From positions 62,001 through 126,000 of the forward strand of contig OY282432.1 of the NCBI GenBank assembly GCA_958295985.1: 64,000 nt of DNA. The letters run 5' to 3'. A program made the translations under genes and the position numbers. The notes under the pieces are model-generated. The model had not been told where the DNA came from. It searched no databases and saw only the letters and a list, made by a program, of their open reading frames with translations. This document shows, in pieces, positions 54,663-64,000 of the stretch (the first letter of the stretch is position 1; each line of letters opens with the position of its first letter). This DNA comes from an uncultured Candidatus Binatia bacterium. Lineage in GTDB: Bacteria > Desulfobacterota > Binatia > UBA9968 > JAJDTQ01.

Positions 54663-56345
54663 TCACCTCTTCACCCGGACCGGGAATCGCTCCGTGAGGG
54701 CGGTTCCCAGGTTCCGCGCTGCCGGCCAATCCGGACTTCGCAACAGCCTTGCAGCCGTGGCGTAAACCGCCACACCGCCTGCAACCAGACCCAGAAAGCT
54801 CAGGACCTGCACCGGCAGCGTTCCGGAGCCCGGGCCCCACTGCACCCGTCCTGCAACCAGGAACAGCGGACCGGCCATGACCGCGGCGGCCGTGAGATTC
54901 CGCCACAGTGACGAGAGGTACTCTCTCCAGGCAAACCCCCCGAGACGGCGGGTGACGAGCCACATGAGCGCTGCGAACTGAAAGGTGGCGGACAGCGAGT
55001 TGGCCAGCGCCAGGCCCGCATAGGACAGGCTGAACGCGCCCAGGCCCTGACTCAGAGCCGCCACCGCCAGCACGAACGGACTGTCCCCTTCGACGGCCTC
55101 CACCCGGCCCATCAGCACCAGGCTCAGGAACAGATTGAGCACGAAGGTCCAGAACGCCACCCTGACCGGCGTTTTGGTATCCTGCATGGCGTGGAACAGG
55201 GGAACGAGAACGCGCGAGGCGGAGACGGCCCACAACCCCAGGGCGAGGAACACCAGCGCCCGGGCACTGGCCAGCACGTCCGCGGCCCCGAACGCCCCTC
55301 GTTGGAACAGCAGCGACAACGCCGGCACGGCGATGACCATCAACCCCAACGCGGCCGGGAGCGAGACGAAGTTCACCATCCGGAGCGAGCGACTCAGCGT
55401 CGTCTTCAAACCGGACACGTCGTTACGCGCCGCCAGTGACGAGAAGCTCGGCAGCGCCGCCGTGCCCAGGGCGACGGCGAACACCCCCAGGGGGAACTGG
55501 AGCAGCCGGTCCGCGTAGTAGAGATAGGAAACGCTGCCCGGCTCCAGCAGCGAAGCCAGGATGGTGCTGACGAGGACGTTCAACTGATAGACGGCGGCGC
55601 CGATGACCGCGGGGCCCATGAGCTGCAGGAACCTGAGGAGCGCCGGACTGTGAAAATCCAGACTCGGCCGCCACGAGAACCCGTGCCGGCGGAGAAAGGG
55701 CAACTGCAGCAGGAACTGCAACAGGCTGCCGAGCAAGACGCCGTAGGCCAGGCACAAGACCGGTTGGGACAGCAAAGGGAGCAGCAGGACGGCAGACGCG
55801 ATGATCGACAGGTTCAACAGCACCGGGGCCAGGGCCGGGGCCATGAAATGGCGAAAGGTGTTGAGGTATCCCATGGCCAGGGCCAGAAGACTGACGAAGA
55901 AGATGCTCGGGAACATGATCCGGAGCAACTGGACGGTGAGGGAGAACTTCTCCGGCGTCGCAGCGAACCCCGGCGCGAACAAGCGGGTCAGCGGCGCCGA
56001 AAACAGCAGGCCCACCGCGGTGAGCAGGCTCAGGAACAGGACCGCGAAGGTCAGGATCGCACGGCTTGCCCTGACAGCCTCCTGGCGACCCCGTGTGGCC
56101 AGAGTTACGGACAGGACCGGCACGAAACCCGCGGAGAGGGCCCCCTCCGCGGTGAGGCGCCGCAACAGGTTCGGGATCCGGAAGGCGACGAAGAACGCGT
56201 CGGCCGCACTTTGCGCTCCCAGCAGATACCCGATCACGATATCCCGGGCGAGGCCCGAGACGCGGCTCAGGAGAGTCAGGGAGCCGACGACGGTCGTCGC
56301 TTTGGCCACCCTGTCGAACTCGCTCGCCGTTGACTCATCACGCAT
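54663..56345 (-). CDS. murJ: Lipid II flippase MurJ
   Basis: A 560-residue membrane protein with about fourteen hydrophobic segments, of the MATE-like MVF/MurJ family that flips lipid II for peptidoglycan synthesis. The N-terminal GSLTLLSRVSGLARDIVIGY and AFFVAFRIPNLLRRLTAEGA are diagnostic, including the conserved Arg residues of the cavity. ATG 56345 starts it. It diverges from rpsT with 36 bp between starts, a common neighbour in proteobacteria. Confidence 0.95.
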   Translation of the reverse strand: MRDESTASEFDRVAKATTVVGSLTLLSRVSGLARDIVIGYLLGAQSAADAFFVAFRIPNLLRRLTAEGALSAGFVPVLSVTLATRGRQEAVRASRAILTFAVLFLSLLTAVGLLFSAPLTRLFAPGFAATPEKFSLTVQLLRIMFPSIFFVSLLALAMGYLNTFRHFMAPALAPVLLNLSIIASAVLLLPLLSQPVLCLAYGVLLGSLLQFLLQLPFLRRHGFSWRPSLDFHSPALLRFLQLMGPAVIGAAVYQLNVLVSTILASLLEPGSVSYLYYADRLLQFPLGVFAVALGTAALPSFSSLAARNDVSGLKTTLSRSLRMVNFVSLPAALGLMVIAVPALSLLFQRGAFGAADVLASARALVFLALGLWAVSASRVLVPLFHAMQDTKTPVRVAFWTFVLNLFLSLVLMGRVEAVEGDSPFVLAVAALSQGLGAFSLSYAGLALANSLSATFQFAALMWLVTRRLGGFAWREYLSSLWRNLTAAAVMAGPLFLVAGRVQWGPGSGTLPVQVLSFLGLVAGGVAVYATAARLLRSPDWPAARNLGTALTERFPVRVKR

Positions 56346-56381
56346 GCGGTGCTACAAGACTAGTCTTTCAGGAGGTAAACT

Positions 56382-56699
56382 TTGGCGAACCACAAATCGG
56401 CAATCAAGCGGCACAATCAAAGCATCCAGCGCCGTCTGCGCAACCAATCGGTCCAGTCCAGCGTGAAGACCTTGATCAAGAAGGTCAAGGCCGCCATCGA
56501 CAGCGAGAAACCGGATCCGGAAGCCATCGCGGAAAAGATCAGGGAAGTCAACGGTTCGCTCGACAAGGCCGTGGGCAAGGGGGTCATCAAGCGCAATACG
56601 GCGTCGAGAAAACTCTCCCGTCTGGCCCGGGCCGCCCATCAGGCCGTGGCCCTGAAGGCTTCCGCCGAAGCCGCGCCCGCAACCGGCACTCAGGACTAG
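56382..56699 (+). CDS. rpsT: 30S ribosomal protein S20
   Basis: A 105-residue basic protein, ANHKSAIKRHNQSIQRRLRN at its N-terminus, that binds 16S rRNA. The start is TTG 56382 with AGGAGG six bases upstream; TTG starts are known for S20. The C-terminal 15 residues are an Ala/Glu/Pro-rich tail beyond the usual end. It is convergent with lptE. Confidence 0.96.
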   Translation: MANHKSAIKRHNQSIQRRLRNQSVQSSVKTLIKKVKAAIDSEKPDPEAIAEKIREVNGSLDKAVGKGVIKRNTASRKLSRLARAAHQAVALKASAEAAPATGTQD

Positions 56700-56720
56700 C
56701 GTCCCGTCCCGCACCGTCGG

Positions 56721-57326
56721 TCAAAACCCCTCCGCCATCCGTTGCCGTATCAAACGGGCAAACTCGTCGAGCAGCCGTTTCCTGGCTCTCATGCGGGAAT
56801 CCTCGGCCAGTCTGGCATCGGTCAACTGGCTCACGTGTTCAAGGTTCAGGGTATCGTCGAGAAACTCGGAGGAACCGGGAACGACGGCGCCTCTGGCGGC
56901 GTCGTAGACCTCCCGTAGCCGTATCACCTGACGCGCCCACAACACTTCCTTCGACTGTCTGCGCCGTAGCGTCGCTTCCACGTCGAATCGGACTTCCATC
57001 CGCAAGACCTCGTCGAACCGGTTGACCAGGACGTTCCTGATTCCATAGTTCCGGATGACTCCCGAAAGGACCGCGTCCGCGTCTTCGAACCGTTCTACCA
57101 CCCGTGGCTGCCGGTGGGCCGCCAACTCCCGCCGCAGTGCCAAAGCCAAGCCGTCCTCCAGTCCCACGTTACGGGTCCGGTTGACGAAGGGCTCCACGTA
57201 GACCGTCTTGACGTCGTCGGGCAGCCCCGCATTCGAGTCGACGAAACGATAGCCGCATGCCCCCGCCAGGAGCGCCGCACTCAAGGAAACCCACAGCGGC
57301 AAGGCCCACCCGCGGGTCAAGCTCAT
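56721..57326 (-). CDS. lptE: LPS-assembly lipoprotein LptE
   Basis: A 201-residue outer-membrane lipoprotein, the plug partner of LptD in lipopolysaccharide insertion. The signal ends LLAGA-C with lipidated Cys24, followed at once by GYRF, the usual LptE beginning. [20 protein letters not shown] is also typical. ATG 57326 overlaps the leuS stop (ATGA), as in many proteobacterial leuS-lptE pairs. The longer open frame is antisense-like and was not used. Confidence 0.9.
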   Translation of the reverse strand: MSLTRGWALPLWVSLSAALLAGACGYRFVDSNAGLPDDVKTVYVEPFVNRTRNVGLEDGLALALRRELAAHRQPRVVERFEDADAVLSGVIRNYGIRNVLVNRFDEVLRMEVRFDVEATLRRRQSKEVLWARQVIRLREVYDAARGAVVPGSSEFLDDTLNLEHVSQLTDARLAEDSRMRARKRLLDEFARLIRQRMAEGF

Positions 57327-59824
57327 CCCTCGAGCACGATGTTGACCAGCCGGCCGGGCACCTGCACGATCCGCCGGACGCGACGGCCTTCGACGAAGGA
57401 CGCCACCCGCGGGTCGCCCAGGGCAGCCGTCTCGATGTGCTCGGCTTCGGCATCCGCGGGAACGGAGACCTTTCCGCGCAGCTTGCCGTTCACCTGCACG
57501 ACGATGAGCCGGCTTTCCTGAACCAGCGCCGCCTCGGCGTACTCCGGCCACCCCACGTCCGCCAGGGCTTCGGTGTGACCCAGCCGCTCCCACAGCTCAC
57601 TGGCGACGTGCGGCACGAACGGCGCCAGAAGGACGATCTCGGTCTCCAGGGCGGCCTTCAGCAGCGCGGTCCCGCCCTCCTGCTGGAGGTCGTCGCGGCT
57701 CACCGAGCTCAAGGTGTTGTGGAGTTCCATGATGGCGGCAATGGCGGTGTTGAAATGGAACCGCTGCTCGATATCGTCCGTGACCTTCTTGACGGTCCAG
57801 TGGATCCGGCGGCGCAGCTCCTTGAGCCCGTCGGAGGAAGGGACGCGGCCGGAGTCCGCGGCGACGCCCGCCAACGGCTCACGGTGGCGCATGGCGAAAC
57901 GCCACACCCGGTTCAGGAACCGATGGGCTCCCTCGACCCCCTGATCGCTCCAATCGAGGTCCTTTTCCGGCGGCGCCGCGAACAGCGTGAACAGACGCGC
58001 GGTGTCCGCGCCATAGCGATGGATGAGCTCGTCCGGGTCGACGACGTTCATCTTGGACTTGGACATCTTCGCCCCGTCCTTGATGACCATGCCCTGGGTC
58101 AGGAGATTCGTGAAGGGCTCCGTCACCGACAGCCAGCCCATGTCCCGCAGGACGCGGGTGAAGAAGCGGGCGTAGAGCAGGTGCAGCACCGCGTGCTCCA
58201 CGCCGCCCACGTACTGGTCCACGGCCATCCAGTAGGCCGTCCGTTCCCGGTCCAGCGGTTGACGGTCCTCGTCCGGGCAGGCGTAGCGCGCGAAGTACCA
58301 CGACGATTCCACGAACGTGTCCATGGTATCGGTCTCCCGGCGGGCCGGGCCCCGGCAGGTCGGACAGGAGGTCTCGTAGAACTCGGGAAGGTTGGCCAGC
58401 GGCGAGCCGCCCGCTCCCGTGAACTCCACGTTGGTGGGGAGCCGTACCGGCAGCTCGTCCACGGGAACCGGGACCATGCCGCAGCGGTCGCAATAGACCA
58501 CGGGGATGGGTGCGCCCCAGTAACGCTGACGAGAGATGCCCCAGTCCCGCAGCCGGTAGCGGACGGTCCCCTTGCCCCAGTCGCGCTCCTCGAGGAACGC
58601 GGCGATCCGGCTCCGGCCCTCCTCACTGCCCAGGCCGCTGAAGCTGCCGCTGCCGGCCATCACGCCGTCGGCCGTGTAGGCCTCGGTCATGTCGTCGGCC
58701 ACCAGGGTCTCGCCGCGCGGGTGGATCACCGGACGCACCGGAAGGTCGTACTTCCGGGCGAACTCGAAGTCCCTCTGGTCATGGGCCGGAACCGCCATGA
58801 CCGCGCCGGTGCCGTACTCCATGAGGACGAAGTTGGCCAGGTAGACGGGGATCTCCTCCCGGGTGAACGGGTTGAGGCAGAACGCCCCGGTGAAGATGCC
58901 CTCCTTCTCCGTCTCGACGTCGCCGCGCCGGGAATGGCTGATGCCCTTCACCCGTTGGGCGAACTCCTGAACCGCGCGTTGTTGCGGCGTGCCTTCCGAG
59001 AGCTCCAGGGCCATGGGATGTTCGGCGGCCAGGGAAACGAAGGTGGCGCCGTAGACGGTGTCCTGGCGGGTGGTGAAGACGGTGAGGTCGCCCTCCCGGC
59101 CCACCAGCGGGAAGCGGATCTCGGCGCCGATGGATTTCCCGATCCAGTTGCGCTGCATGGTGAGCACCTTGTCGGGCCATCCCCGGAGCTCGTCGCATCC
59201 CGCCAGCAGATCCTCGGCGTAGGCGGTGATGCGGAAGAACCACTGCGGCAGCTCGCGCATGACCACCTCATGCTCGCAGCGCCAGCAGCGGCCATCCACC
59301 ACCTGCTCATTGGCCAGAACGGTCTCGCAACCGCTGCACCAGTTGACCGCCGAGTTCCTCTTGTACGCCAGGCCGCGCCGGAGCATCTCCAGGAAGAACA
59401 CCTGCTCCCAGCGATAGTAGCCCGCATCGGACGTCGCCAGTTCTCGGGCCCAGTCGTAGCTGAAGCCCATCTTCCTGAGCTGCGCCCGCATGTAGTCGAT
59501 GTTCTCCACGGTCCAGCGGGCGGGATGGACGTTGTTGGCGATGGCGGCGTTTTCCGCGGGCAGGCCGAAGGCGTCCCAGCCCATGGGATGAAGCACGTTG
59601 AACCCGCGCATGCGCTTGTAGCGCGCGATGACGTCTCCGATGGAGTAGTTCCGCACGTGGCCCATGTGTATCCGGCCCGACGGATAGGGAAACATCTCCA
59701 GCAGGTAGTACTTGGGCAGGTCCGAGGTCTCGTCCACCCGAAAGCTCTCGAGTCGCTCCCACTCTTCCTGCCATCGCTCCTCGATATTCCAGAACTCGTA
59801 CTTCTCCATCATGGTTCCGGCCAC
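57323..59824 (-). CDS. leuS: Leucyl-tRNA synthetase
   Basis: A class Ia synthetase of 833 residues that charges tRNA-Leu. The HIGH signature is HMGH at 53-56 and KMSKS lies near residue 585 (AKMSKSKMN). An editing CP1 domain with zinc-like Cys pairs (CSGC...CWRC and CDRC...CPTC) sits between. GTG 59824 has AAGGAG five bases upstream; ATG 59812, overlapping the nusB stop as ATGA, is an equally possible start. It is followed by lptE with a 4-bp overlap. Confidence 0.97.
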   Translation of the reverse strand: MAGTMMEKYEFWNIEERWQEEWERLESFRVDETSDLPKYYLLEMFPYPSGRIHMGHVRNYSIGDVIARYKRMRGFNVLHPMGWDAFGLPAENAAIANNVHPARWTVENIDYMRAQLRKMGFSYDWARELATSDAGYYRWEQVFFLEMLRRGLAYKRNSAVNWCSGCETVLANEQVVDGRCWRCEHEVVMRELPQWFFRITAYAEDLLAGCDELRGWPDKVLTMQRNWIGKSIGAEIRFPLVGREGDLTVFTTRQDTVYGATFVSLAAEHPMALELSEGTPQQRAVQEFAQRVKGISHSRRGDVETEKEGIFTGAFCLNPFTREEIPVYLANFVLMEYGTGAVMAVPAHDQRDFEFARKYDLPVRPVIHPRGETLVADDMTEAYTADGVMAGSGSFSGLGSEEGRSRIAAFLEERDWGKGTVRYRLRDWGISRQRYWGAPIPVVYCDRCGMVPVPVDELPVRLPTNVEFTGAGGSPLANLPEFYETSCPTCRGPARRETDTMDTFVESSWYFARYACPDEDRQPLDRERTAYWMAVDQYVGGVEHAVLHLLYARFFTRVLRDMGWLSVTEPFTNLLTQGMVIKDGAKMSKSKMNVVDPDELIHRYGADTARLFTLFAAPPEKDLDWSDQGVEGAHRFLNRVWRFAMRHREPLAGVAADSGRVPSSDGLKELRRRIHWTVKKVTDDIEQRFHFNTAIAAIMELHNTLSSVSRDDLQQEGGTALLKAALETEIVLLAPFVPHVASELWERLGHTEALADVGWPEYAEAALVQESRLIVVQVNGKLRGKVSVPADAEAEHIETAALGDPRVASFVEGRRVRRIVQVPGRLVNIVLEG

Positions 59825-60243
59825 TCACTCTCCTTGAGTCCATTGGCGTCTGCGATGTGGTCGAGTACCCCGTTGATGAAGGCGGGGGAATCGACCGATC
59901 CGTAGCGGTCGCCGATCTCGATGGCTTCGTCGATGCTGACGTTCAACGGGATATCCGGGCAAAAGAGCAGCTCGTACGTGGCAAGCCGGAGGATGATGAG
60001 GTCCACCTTCGACAGGCGACCGAGCTTCCAGTTCTCGACCGCGGTCTCGATCACCCCGTCGATCTTCACGCGGTGCTCCACGGTCCCGACGATCAGGCGC
60101 TGGGCGTAATCCCGTGCTCCGGGACGCGAGGGGAAGTGGCCCCAGAAACTGTCCGGACCCGCGTGGGAAGGGTCTCCGGTTATCTCCATCTGATAGAGCA
60201 CCTGCAACGCCAACTCCCTAGCCTTGCGGCGAACACTCACCAT
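59809..60243 (-). CDS. nusB: Transcription antitermination factor NusB
   Basis: A 144-residue protein of the NusB fold that acts with NusE/S10 in rRNA antitermination. [20 protein letters not shown] at the start and [39 protein letters not shown] are family marks. It is 33 bp after ribH on the same strand and overlaps leuS, so the cluster is probably one transcript. Confidence 0.95.
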   Translation of the reverse strand: MVSVRRKARELALQVLYQMEITGDPSHAGPDSFWGHFPSRPGARDYAQRLIVGTVEHRVKIDGVIETAVENWKLGRLSKVDLIILRLATYELLFCPDIPLNVSIDEAIEIGDRYGSVDSPAFINGVLDHIADANGLKESEWPEP

Positions 60244-60276
60244 TGGATCGTTGCGGTTGGACCGGAGCGCGGGAGT

Positions 60277-60744
60277 TCAGGAGATCTCTTTGCTCAAGCT
60301 CGCCATTTCGATGGCGGTGACGGCAGCCTCGAAACCCTTGTTTCCCATCTTCGCCCCGGCGCGGTCGACGGCCTGCTCCACCGTGTTGGTCGTCAACAAG
60401 CCGAAGGCGATGGGAATACCGTACTGGTTCATGGCATTGCCCACGCCTCGCGAGGCCTCGCCGCAGATATAGTCGAAGTGGGGCGTCTCCCCGCGGATGA
60501 CGGCCCCGACGCAGATCAGCGCGTCGTATTTGCCGCTCTTCGCCATCTTGTGGGCACAGAAGGAAATCTCGAAGGCGCCGGGGACCCACACCACGTCCAC
60601 GTTCTCGTCCGTGTCCGCCCCGTGCCGCCTCAGGCCGCTCACGGCGCCGTCGAGGAGCCGCTCGGTAATGAAGCCGTTGAACCGGCTGGCGATGATGCCG
60701 AAGCTCATCGCCGCGGCATCCAGTTTCCCTTCGATCACTCGCAT
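60277..60744 (-). CDS. ribH: 6,7-dimethyl-8-ribityllumazine synthase
   Basis: A 155-residue lumazine synthase that condenses 5-amino-6-ribitylaminouracil with 3,4-dihydroxy-2-butanone 4-phosphate. [43 protein letters not shown] (catalytic His) and [13 protein letters not shown] are present. ATG 60744 follows GAGGG; TTG and GTG codons a little upstream are also in frame. It is 11 bp after ribBA. Confidence 0.96.
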   Translation of the reverse strand: MRVIEGKLDAAAMSFGIIASRFNGFITERLLDGAVSGLRRHGADTDENVDVVWVPGAFEISFCAHKMAKSGKYDALICVGAVIRGETPHFDYICGEASRGVGNAMNQYGIPIAFGLLTTNTVEQAVDRAGAKMGNKGFEAAVTAIEMASLSKEIS

Positions 60745-60755
60745 GGCCGGCACCC

Positions 60756-61979
60756 TCAACGGGCTGGTTCATCCTCGACGTTGGTCAGGAGATGCCCGAG
60801 CTTGTCGCGTTTCGTCTGCAGATAGCCGGCGTTGCCACCGTGAGGCTTGATCTCCAGCGGTATCCGTTCGCTCACCGACAAACCATAGCCCTCCAGGCTG
60901 ACGATCTTGCGCGGGTTGTTGGTCAACAGGCGAAGCCGCCGGATGCCGAGGTCCCGCAGTATCTCCGCGGCCACACCGTAGTCCCTGAGGTCCACGTCGA
61001 AGCCCAGCTCCAGGTTAGCCTCCACCGTGTCGCGCCCGCCGTCCTGCAGCGCGTACGCCTTGATCTTGTTGGTCAGGCCGATGCCGCGTCCCTCCTGATG
61101 CATGTAGACCACGACGCCGCACTCTTCCTGGTCGATGATCCGGATCGCCGCACGCAACTGGTCGCCGCAGTCACACCGTTCCGACGAGAACACGTCCCCG
61201 GTGAGGCACTCCGAATGCACCCGCACCGCGACATCGTCGCGCCCGCTGACGTCACCCTTCACCAGGGCCATGTGCTCGAACGGGTCGAGATTGGTCCGGT
61301 AGAGGATCGCCTTGAAGGACTTGCCGTGGAGGCTTGGGAAATCTTCCTCCCATACCTGCCGTATGGTGGCTTCGTTGCGAAGACGAGACGCCACGAGGTC
61401 CACGATCGAGACCCTCCGGAGATCGTGCTGCTCGGAGAAGGCGCGAAGGGCGTCCCCGACCGCGATGGAACCATCCTCGCGCAAGATTTGGCAGATGACC
61501 GCGGCGGGTTGCAGCCCACACAGTGCCGCAAGGTCCACCGAGGCCTCCGGGGCGCCTGCCCTGGCCAACACGCCGCCCCGGCTGGCCTGGACCGGCAACA
61601 CGTTGCCGGGGGTGACGAAGTCTCGGGAACCCACGTCTTGCCTGACCGCGGTTCGGATGGTATGCGCCCTGCCCGCGGCCGAGACCTCGAGGCCCAGGGC
61701 CGAGCTGGCGCCGATGGGCGCCCACACGGGCGCCTGTCCCGGGACCTGGTCCGCCGCCGAGTCCACGCTGAGTCCCAGTTTCTCCAGATGCGCAGCCTCC
61801 ATGGCCAGGTAGAGAATCCCGCGCGCGTGCCGCAGCATGAAGTTGACGTGCTCCGGGGTCACCTTCTCCGCGGGCATGCAGACGAAGCCCACGCCATCGT
61901 CGCTTTCCTCGTCCATGAGCAGGACCGGACGACCCTGACCGAGTTCTTCCCGGATGGTTTCGATGGGAGTCAATGACAT
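60756..61979 (-). CDS. ribBA: RibBA-type protein: active GTP cyclohydrolase II, degenerate DHBP synthase half
   Basis: A 407-residue two-domain protein. The C-terminal RibA half keeps the zinc cysteines Cys258, Cys269 and Cys271 ([17 protein letters not shown]) and HQEGRGIGL, so it should open GTP for riboflavin synthesis. The N-terminal half has the DHBP synthase fold, but the DRENEGDL loop reads [10 protein letters not shown] (25-34), PGH reads PGN (126), and GHTEA reads GAPEA (His replaced by Ala143). These are metal and catalytic residues of RibB, so this half is probably inactive. A separate ribB would then be needed elsewhere. It is within ribD-ribE-ribBA-ribH. Confidence 0.9.
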   Translation of the reverse strand: MSLTPIETIREELGQGRPVLLMDEESDDGVGFVCMPAEKVTPEHVNFMLRHARGILYLAMEAAHLEKLGLSVDSAADQVPGQAPVWAPIGASSALGLEVSAAGRAHTIRTAVRQDVGSRDFVTPGNVLPVQASRGGVLARAGAPEASVDLAALCGLQPAAVICQILREDGSIAVGDALRAFSEQHDLRRVSIVDLVASRLRNEATIRQVWEEDFPSLHGKSFKAILYRTNLDPFEHMALVKGDVSGRDDVAVRVHSECLTGDVFSSERCDCGDQLRAAIRIIDQEECGVVVYMHQEGRGIGLTNKIKAYALQDGGRDTVEANLELGFDVDLRDYGVAAEILRDLGIRRLRLLTNNPRKIVSLEGYGLSVSERIPLEIKPHGGNAGYLQTKRDKLGHLLTNVEDEPAR

Positions 61980-62115
61980 GTCTCGTGTAGAACGTCCCGT
62001 CCGTTGATCGGGTTGGCGTTCGCCGGTGTCCGGATGCGTTGCCCGCGTCGTTCGTTGCCTGCAGCGCGGGCGGTTTCGAGACCGGCTGCTACGAGCCCGG
62101 CGCCCCCGTGGGATA

Positions 62116-62182
62116 GACCTTTACACGATCCGGCCTTCACGACCTGGCCTTTACGACTTGGCCTTTACAACCTGGGCTTCAC
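62116..62182. repeat. Four-copy 14-bp tandem repeat at the 3' end of ribE
   Basis: Units of 14 bp start at 62127, 62141, 62155 and 62169 (GACCTGGCCTTTAC and variants differing by one to four bases); a shortened unit lies at 62116-62126. The ribE stop falls inside the third unit, so the array begins in the last codons of ribE and runs into the 185-bp spacer before ribBA. Confidence 0.75.
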
Positions 62183-62758
62183 GAACTGCAGCACGTACTT
62201 CCCAATGATGTCGGCTTCGAGGTTGACTCTATCACCAACACCAAGGCTCTGCAAATTCGTATGCGCCAGCGTGAACGGTATGATCGCCACCGAGAACGAA
62301 CGGGAAGTACACTCGTTGACGGTCAGACTGATGCCGTTCACGGCGATGGAACCCTTGGGGACCAGGAGACGGCCGACGGCTTCGGGGGCGCGGAAACGGA
62401 AGAAGGTGAAGTCCCCGCTCTTGTGGATTCGGGAGATCCGTCCCACGGCATCGACGTGGCCGGTGACCCAGTGACCCCCCAGCCGGTCGCTGACTTTGAG
62501 AGGCCGCTCCAGATTGATGCTGTCGCGGTCACGTACATCCGCGAGGTTCGTCCGCTGCAGGGTCTCGGGCGAGACGTCCACGGTGAGCCGCCGCCCGGTC
62601 TTCTTGACCACCGTCAGACAGCACCCGTTCACCGCGATGCTGTCGCCCGGCGAAATCTCCCGCCCCGGCAGCGCGGTCTCGAACGTGAGCTCTCCCCCGT
62701 CCGTGCCGGCGCGCCAGCGGGAGACCCGGCCGACGTCTTCGATGAGTCCGGTAAACAT
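62165..62758 (-). CDS. ribE: Riboflavin synthase, alpha subunit
   Basis: A 197-residue enzyme with two lumazine-binding barrels that dismutates two lumazines to riboflavin. It begins with the invariant MFTGLIEDVG; each barrel repeats the pattern (GDSIAVNGCCLTV and GSIAVNGISLTVNE), and GHWVTGHVD is the substrate loop. ATG 62758 is the start. The spacer to ribBA is 185 bp and carries the tandem repeat; no FMN riboswitch was recognised in it. Confidence 0.96.
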   Translation of the reverse strand: MFTGLIEDVGRVSRWRAGTDGGELTFETALPGREISPGDSIAVNGCCLTVVKKTGRRLTVDVSPETLQRTNLADVRDRDSINLERPLKVSDRLGGHWVTGHVDAVGRISRIHKSGDFTFFRFRAPEAVGRLLVPKGSIAVNGISLTVNECTSRSFSVAIIPFTLAHTNLQSLGVGDRVNLEADIIGKYVLQFVKPRL

Positions 62759-62810
62759 AGGCCCGTTCCTCGACTCGAATGTGTCATCCCGACGCGCCGC
62801 GACCGGTGTA

Positions 62811-63902
62811 TCACAGATACGCGGACACCAGGATATCCTCGCCGAGCCGCCTGACCACCGGGCCGGCGAGGTGCGGGCATTGACGCATCCGCGTTATGCC
62901 GAGTTCCCCCATCATGGGCAGCCCCTCGGCCCCGATGAACTTCGGCGCATAGAAACACAGCACCTTGTCCACCACCTTCTCACCGATGACCCGGCCCGCC
63001 GTCACGGCGCCACCTTCCACCATGACGCTGAGCACCCCCAGGCGGGCCAGTTTTCGAAGCACCCGCCTCAACGAGACCCGACCCTGCCTTAAGGGGAAGG
63101 TCCACACCCGGACTCCCAGGTCTTCGAGTGGCTTTCTCCGGGCCGCCGGCACGCCGTCGCCGGCCACCAGTACGGTCTTCTCGGGCCGTTGCTGGTTGAC
63201 CAGCCTGGCGGTGACCGGCGTCCGCAGCCGCCCGTCCAGCACGATGCGCCAGGGGTCCCGTCCCCCCGGCAGCCGGCAGGTCAGTTGCGGATCATCCGCC
63301 AACACGGTGCCCGAGCCCACCAGCACGGCGTCGACCTCGTTGCGCAGCCGATGGACGAATTTCCGTGCGGCCGGTCCGGTGACCCACTTGGAGTCTCCGG
63401 TAGCGGTGGCGATCCTGCCGTCCAGGGAGGCTGCCAACTTGAGCGTGACGAAGGGAAGCCCCTGGGTGACGTGCTTGACGAAGGCCTCGTTCAGCCGGCG
63501 GCATTCCTCCTCCCGCACCCGCACCTCGACCCCGACGCCGGCCTCCCTGAGTGCGCTCACCCCGCGGCCGGCCACCACCGGGTTGGGGTCCACCATCCCT
63601 GCCACCACTCGCTCCACACCCGCGTCGATGACCGCCTTGACACACGGGGGTGTACGGCCGAAGTGGCTGCAAGGCTCCAGATTGACGTAGAGCGTGGCGC
63701 CGCGGGCCGCGTCGCCCGCCTGCCGGAGCGCCACCACTTCCGCGTGGTCGCCGCCGGCCCGGGCATGATAACCGCGCCCCACGACGCGGCCGCCGCGCAC
63801 CGCCACCGCGCCCACCATGGGGTTCGGACTGGTCCTGCCGGCAGCCCTGCGCGCCAGCCTGAGGGCCGCGCGCATGTAACGCTCATCCGCTTCCTGAGGC
63901 AT
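62811..63902 (-). CDS. ribD: Bifunctional pyrimidine deaminase/reductase RibD
   Basis: A 363-residue two-domain enzyme. The deaminase zinc site is His53 (GDHAEVVAL), Cys78 (LEPCSHFGRTPPC) and Cys87. The reductase half begins PFVTLKLAASLDGRIA and keeps DSKWVTGPAARKFVHRLRN. It converts the GTP cyclohydrolase II product to 5-amino-6-ribitylamino-uracil phosphate. ATG 63902 is the start. Only about 50 bp separate it from a possible upstream gene end. Confidence 0.96.
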   Translation of the reverse strand: MPQEADERYMRAALRLARRAAGRTSPNPMVGAVAVRGGRVVGRGYHARAGGDHAEVVALRQAGDAARGATLYVNLEPCSHFGRTPPCVKAVIDAGVERVVAGMVDPNPVVAGRGVSALREAGVGVEVRVREEECRRLNEAFVKHVTQGLPFVTLKLAASLDGRIATATGDSKWVTGPAARKFVHRLRNEVDAVLVGSGTVLADDPQLTCRLPGGRDPWRIVLDGRLRTPVTARLVNQQRPEKTVLVAGDGVPAARRKPLEDLGVRVWTFPLRQGRVSLRRVLRKLARLGVLSVMVEGGAVTAGRVIGEKVVDKVLCFYAPKFIGAEGLPMMGELGITRMRQCPHLAGPVVRRLGEDILVSAYL

Positions 63903-63954
63903 GGCGTGTGGTGGATGGAGGACAGGCTCCTCGGGTTGTATCTCACGAACGGGG

Positions 63955-64000
63955 TTACGGTTGCGTACCCTCGGCGGGCAAGGGTTTCCGGCGCTTCTTG
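63955..64000 (-). CDS. C-terminal end of an upstream gene (partial, uncertain)
   Basis: A short minus-strand frame enters from the right edge, reads KKRRKPLPAEGTQP and stops at TAA 63957-63955. A basic tail just before ribD would suit NrdR, the usual neighbour, but 14 residues cannot prove it. Confidence 0.25.
   Translation of the reverse strand, partial: KKRRKPLPAEGTQP

Noticed and set aside
57257..59905. An 882-codon plus-strand open frame
   Set aside because: It is antisense to leuS and shows no domain.
61980..62164. FMN riboswitch between ribE and ribBA
   Set aside because: None of the conserved RFN-element blocks were recognised on the minus strand; the spacer holds a tandem repeat instead. 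The region upstream of ribD is cut by the window edge.

Overview
The window is high-GC chromosomal DNA from a Gram-negative bacterium. The envelope genes (lptE, murJ, tatC, a Lpp-like lipoprotein) show the diderm cell plan. The mix of a GTP-type PEP carboxykinase, amt-PII under sigma-54, an HcrABC-like reductase and a ribD-ribE-ribBA-ribH-nusB cluster fits a deltaproteobacterial or related lineage. That placement is inference from gene content; no rRNA or tRNA gene was seen. Two stretches are visibly lower in GC and look acquired: about 1-3.9 kb and about 16.97-25.0 kb.

Layout. 1-3.8 kb is a defence locus: an RloC/AAA_13-type ATPase that runs off the left edge, diverging from a type II restriction endonuclease whose stop codon overlaps that of its convergent methyltransferase. 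4-16.5 kb is core metabolism: ornithine cyclodeaminase-like protein, PEP carboxykinase, sigma-54-driven amt-PII, a leaderless NMT1-like binding protein, polyphosphate kinase, arginine decarboxylase and an iron-type ABC permease. 16.6-25 kb is a decayed island. It opens with glutamine synthetase broken by a frameshift and truncation behind an intact sigma-54 promoter, then carries a ribbon-helix-helix gene with a palindromic operator, the deletion-scarred remains of a XamI-like restriction-modification system, an intact Gabija-like pair (OLD nuclease plus UvrD helicase), a broken ribbon-helix-helix gene and a broken tyrosine integrase.

25-34.8 kb has a Kef-type antiporter, polyphosphate glucokinase, a CYTH/CHAD protein, a ParA-like ATPase, HU, a trehalose synthase-like glycosyltransferase, a DUF502 membrane protein and a dynamin-like GTPase. 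With ppk at 10.4 kb this looks like a polyphosphate theme: synthesis, use for glucose phosphorylation, granule binding and perhaps granule positioning. 34.9-45.5 kb is a catabolic region: an operon of formyltransferase-like enzyme, CoA ligase and the three subunits of a 4-hydroxybenzoyl-CoA reductase-like molybdenum enzyme, diverging from a VOC protein, an IspH paralogue lacking catalytic motifs, a UbiD decarboxylase and a LOG-like protein. 45.5-54.6 kb holds transporters, an amidohydrolase, nicotinate phosphoribosyltransferase, a class II aldolase, TatC and a small Ala-rich lipoprotein. 54.6-64 kb is housekeeping: murJ, rpsT and a long minus-strand cluster ribD-ribE-ribBA-ribH-nusB-leuS-lptE.

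Best leads: the RloC-like gene next to a type II RM pair, the layered decay of the defence island around a still-intact Gabija pair, the CHAD-ParA polyphosphate neighbourhood, the IspH-like/UbiD/VOC cluster facing an HcrABC operon, and a RibBA whose RibB half has lost its catalytic residues.
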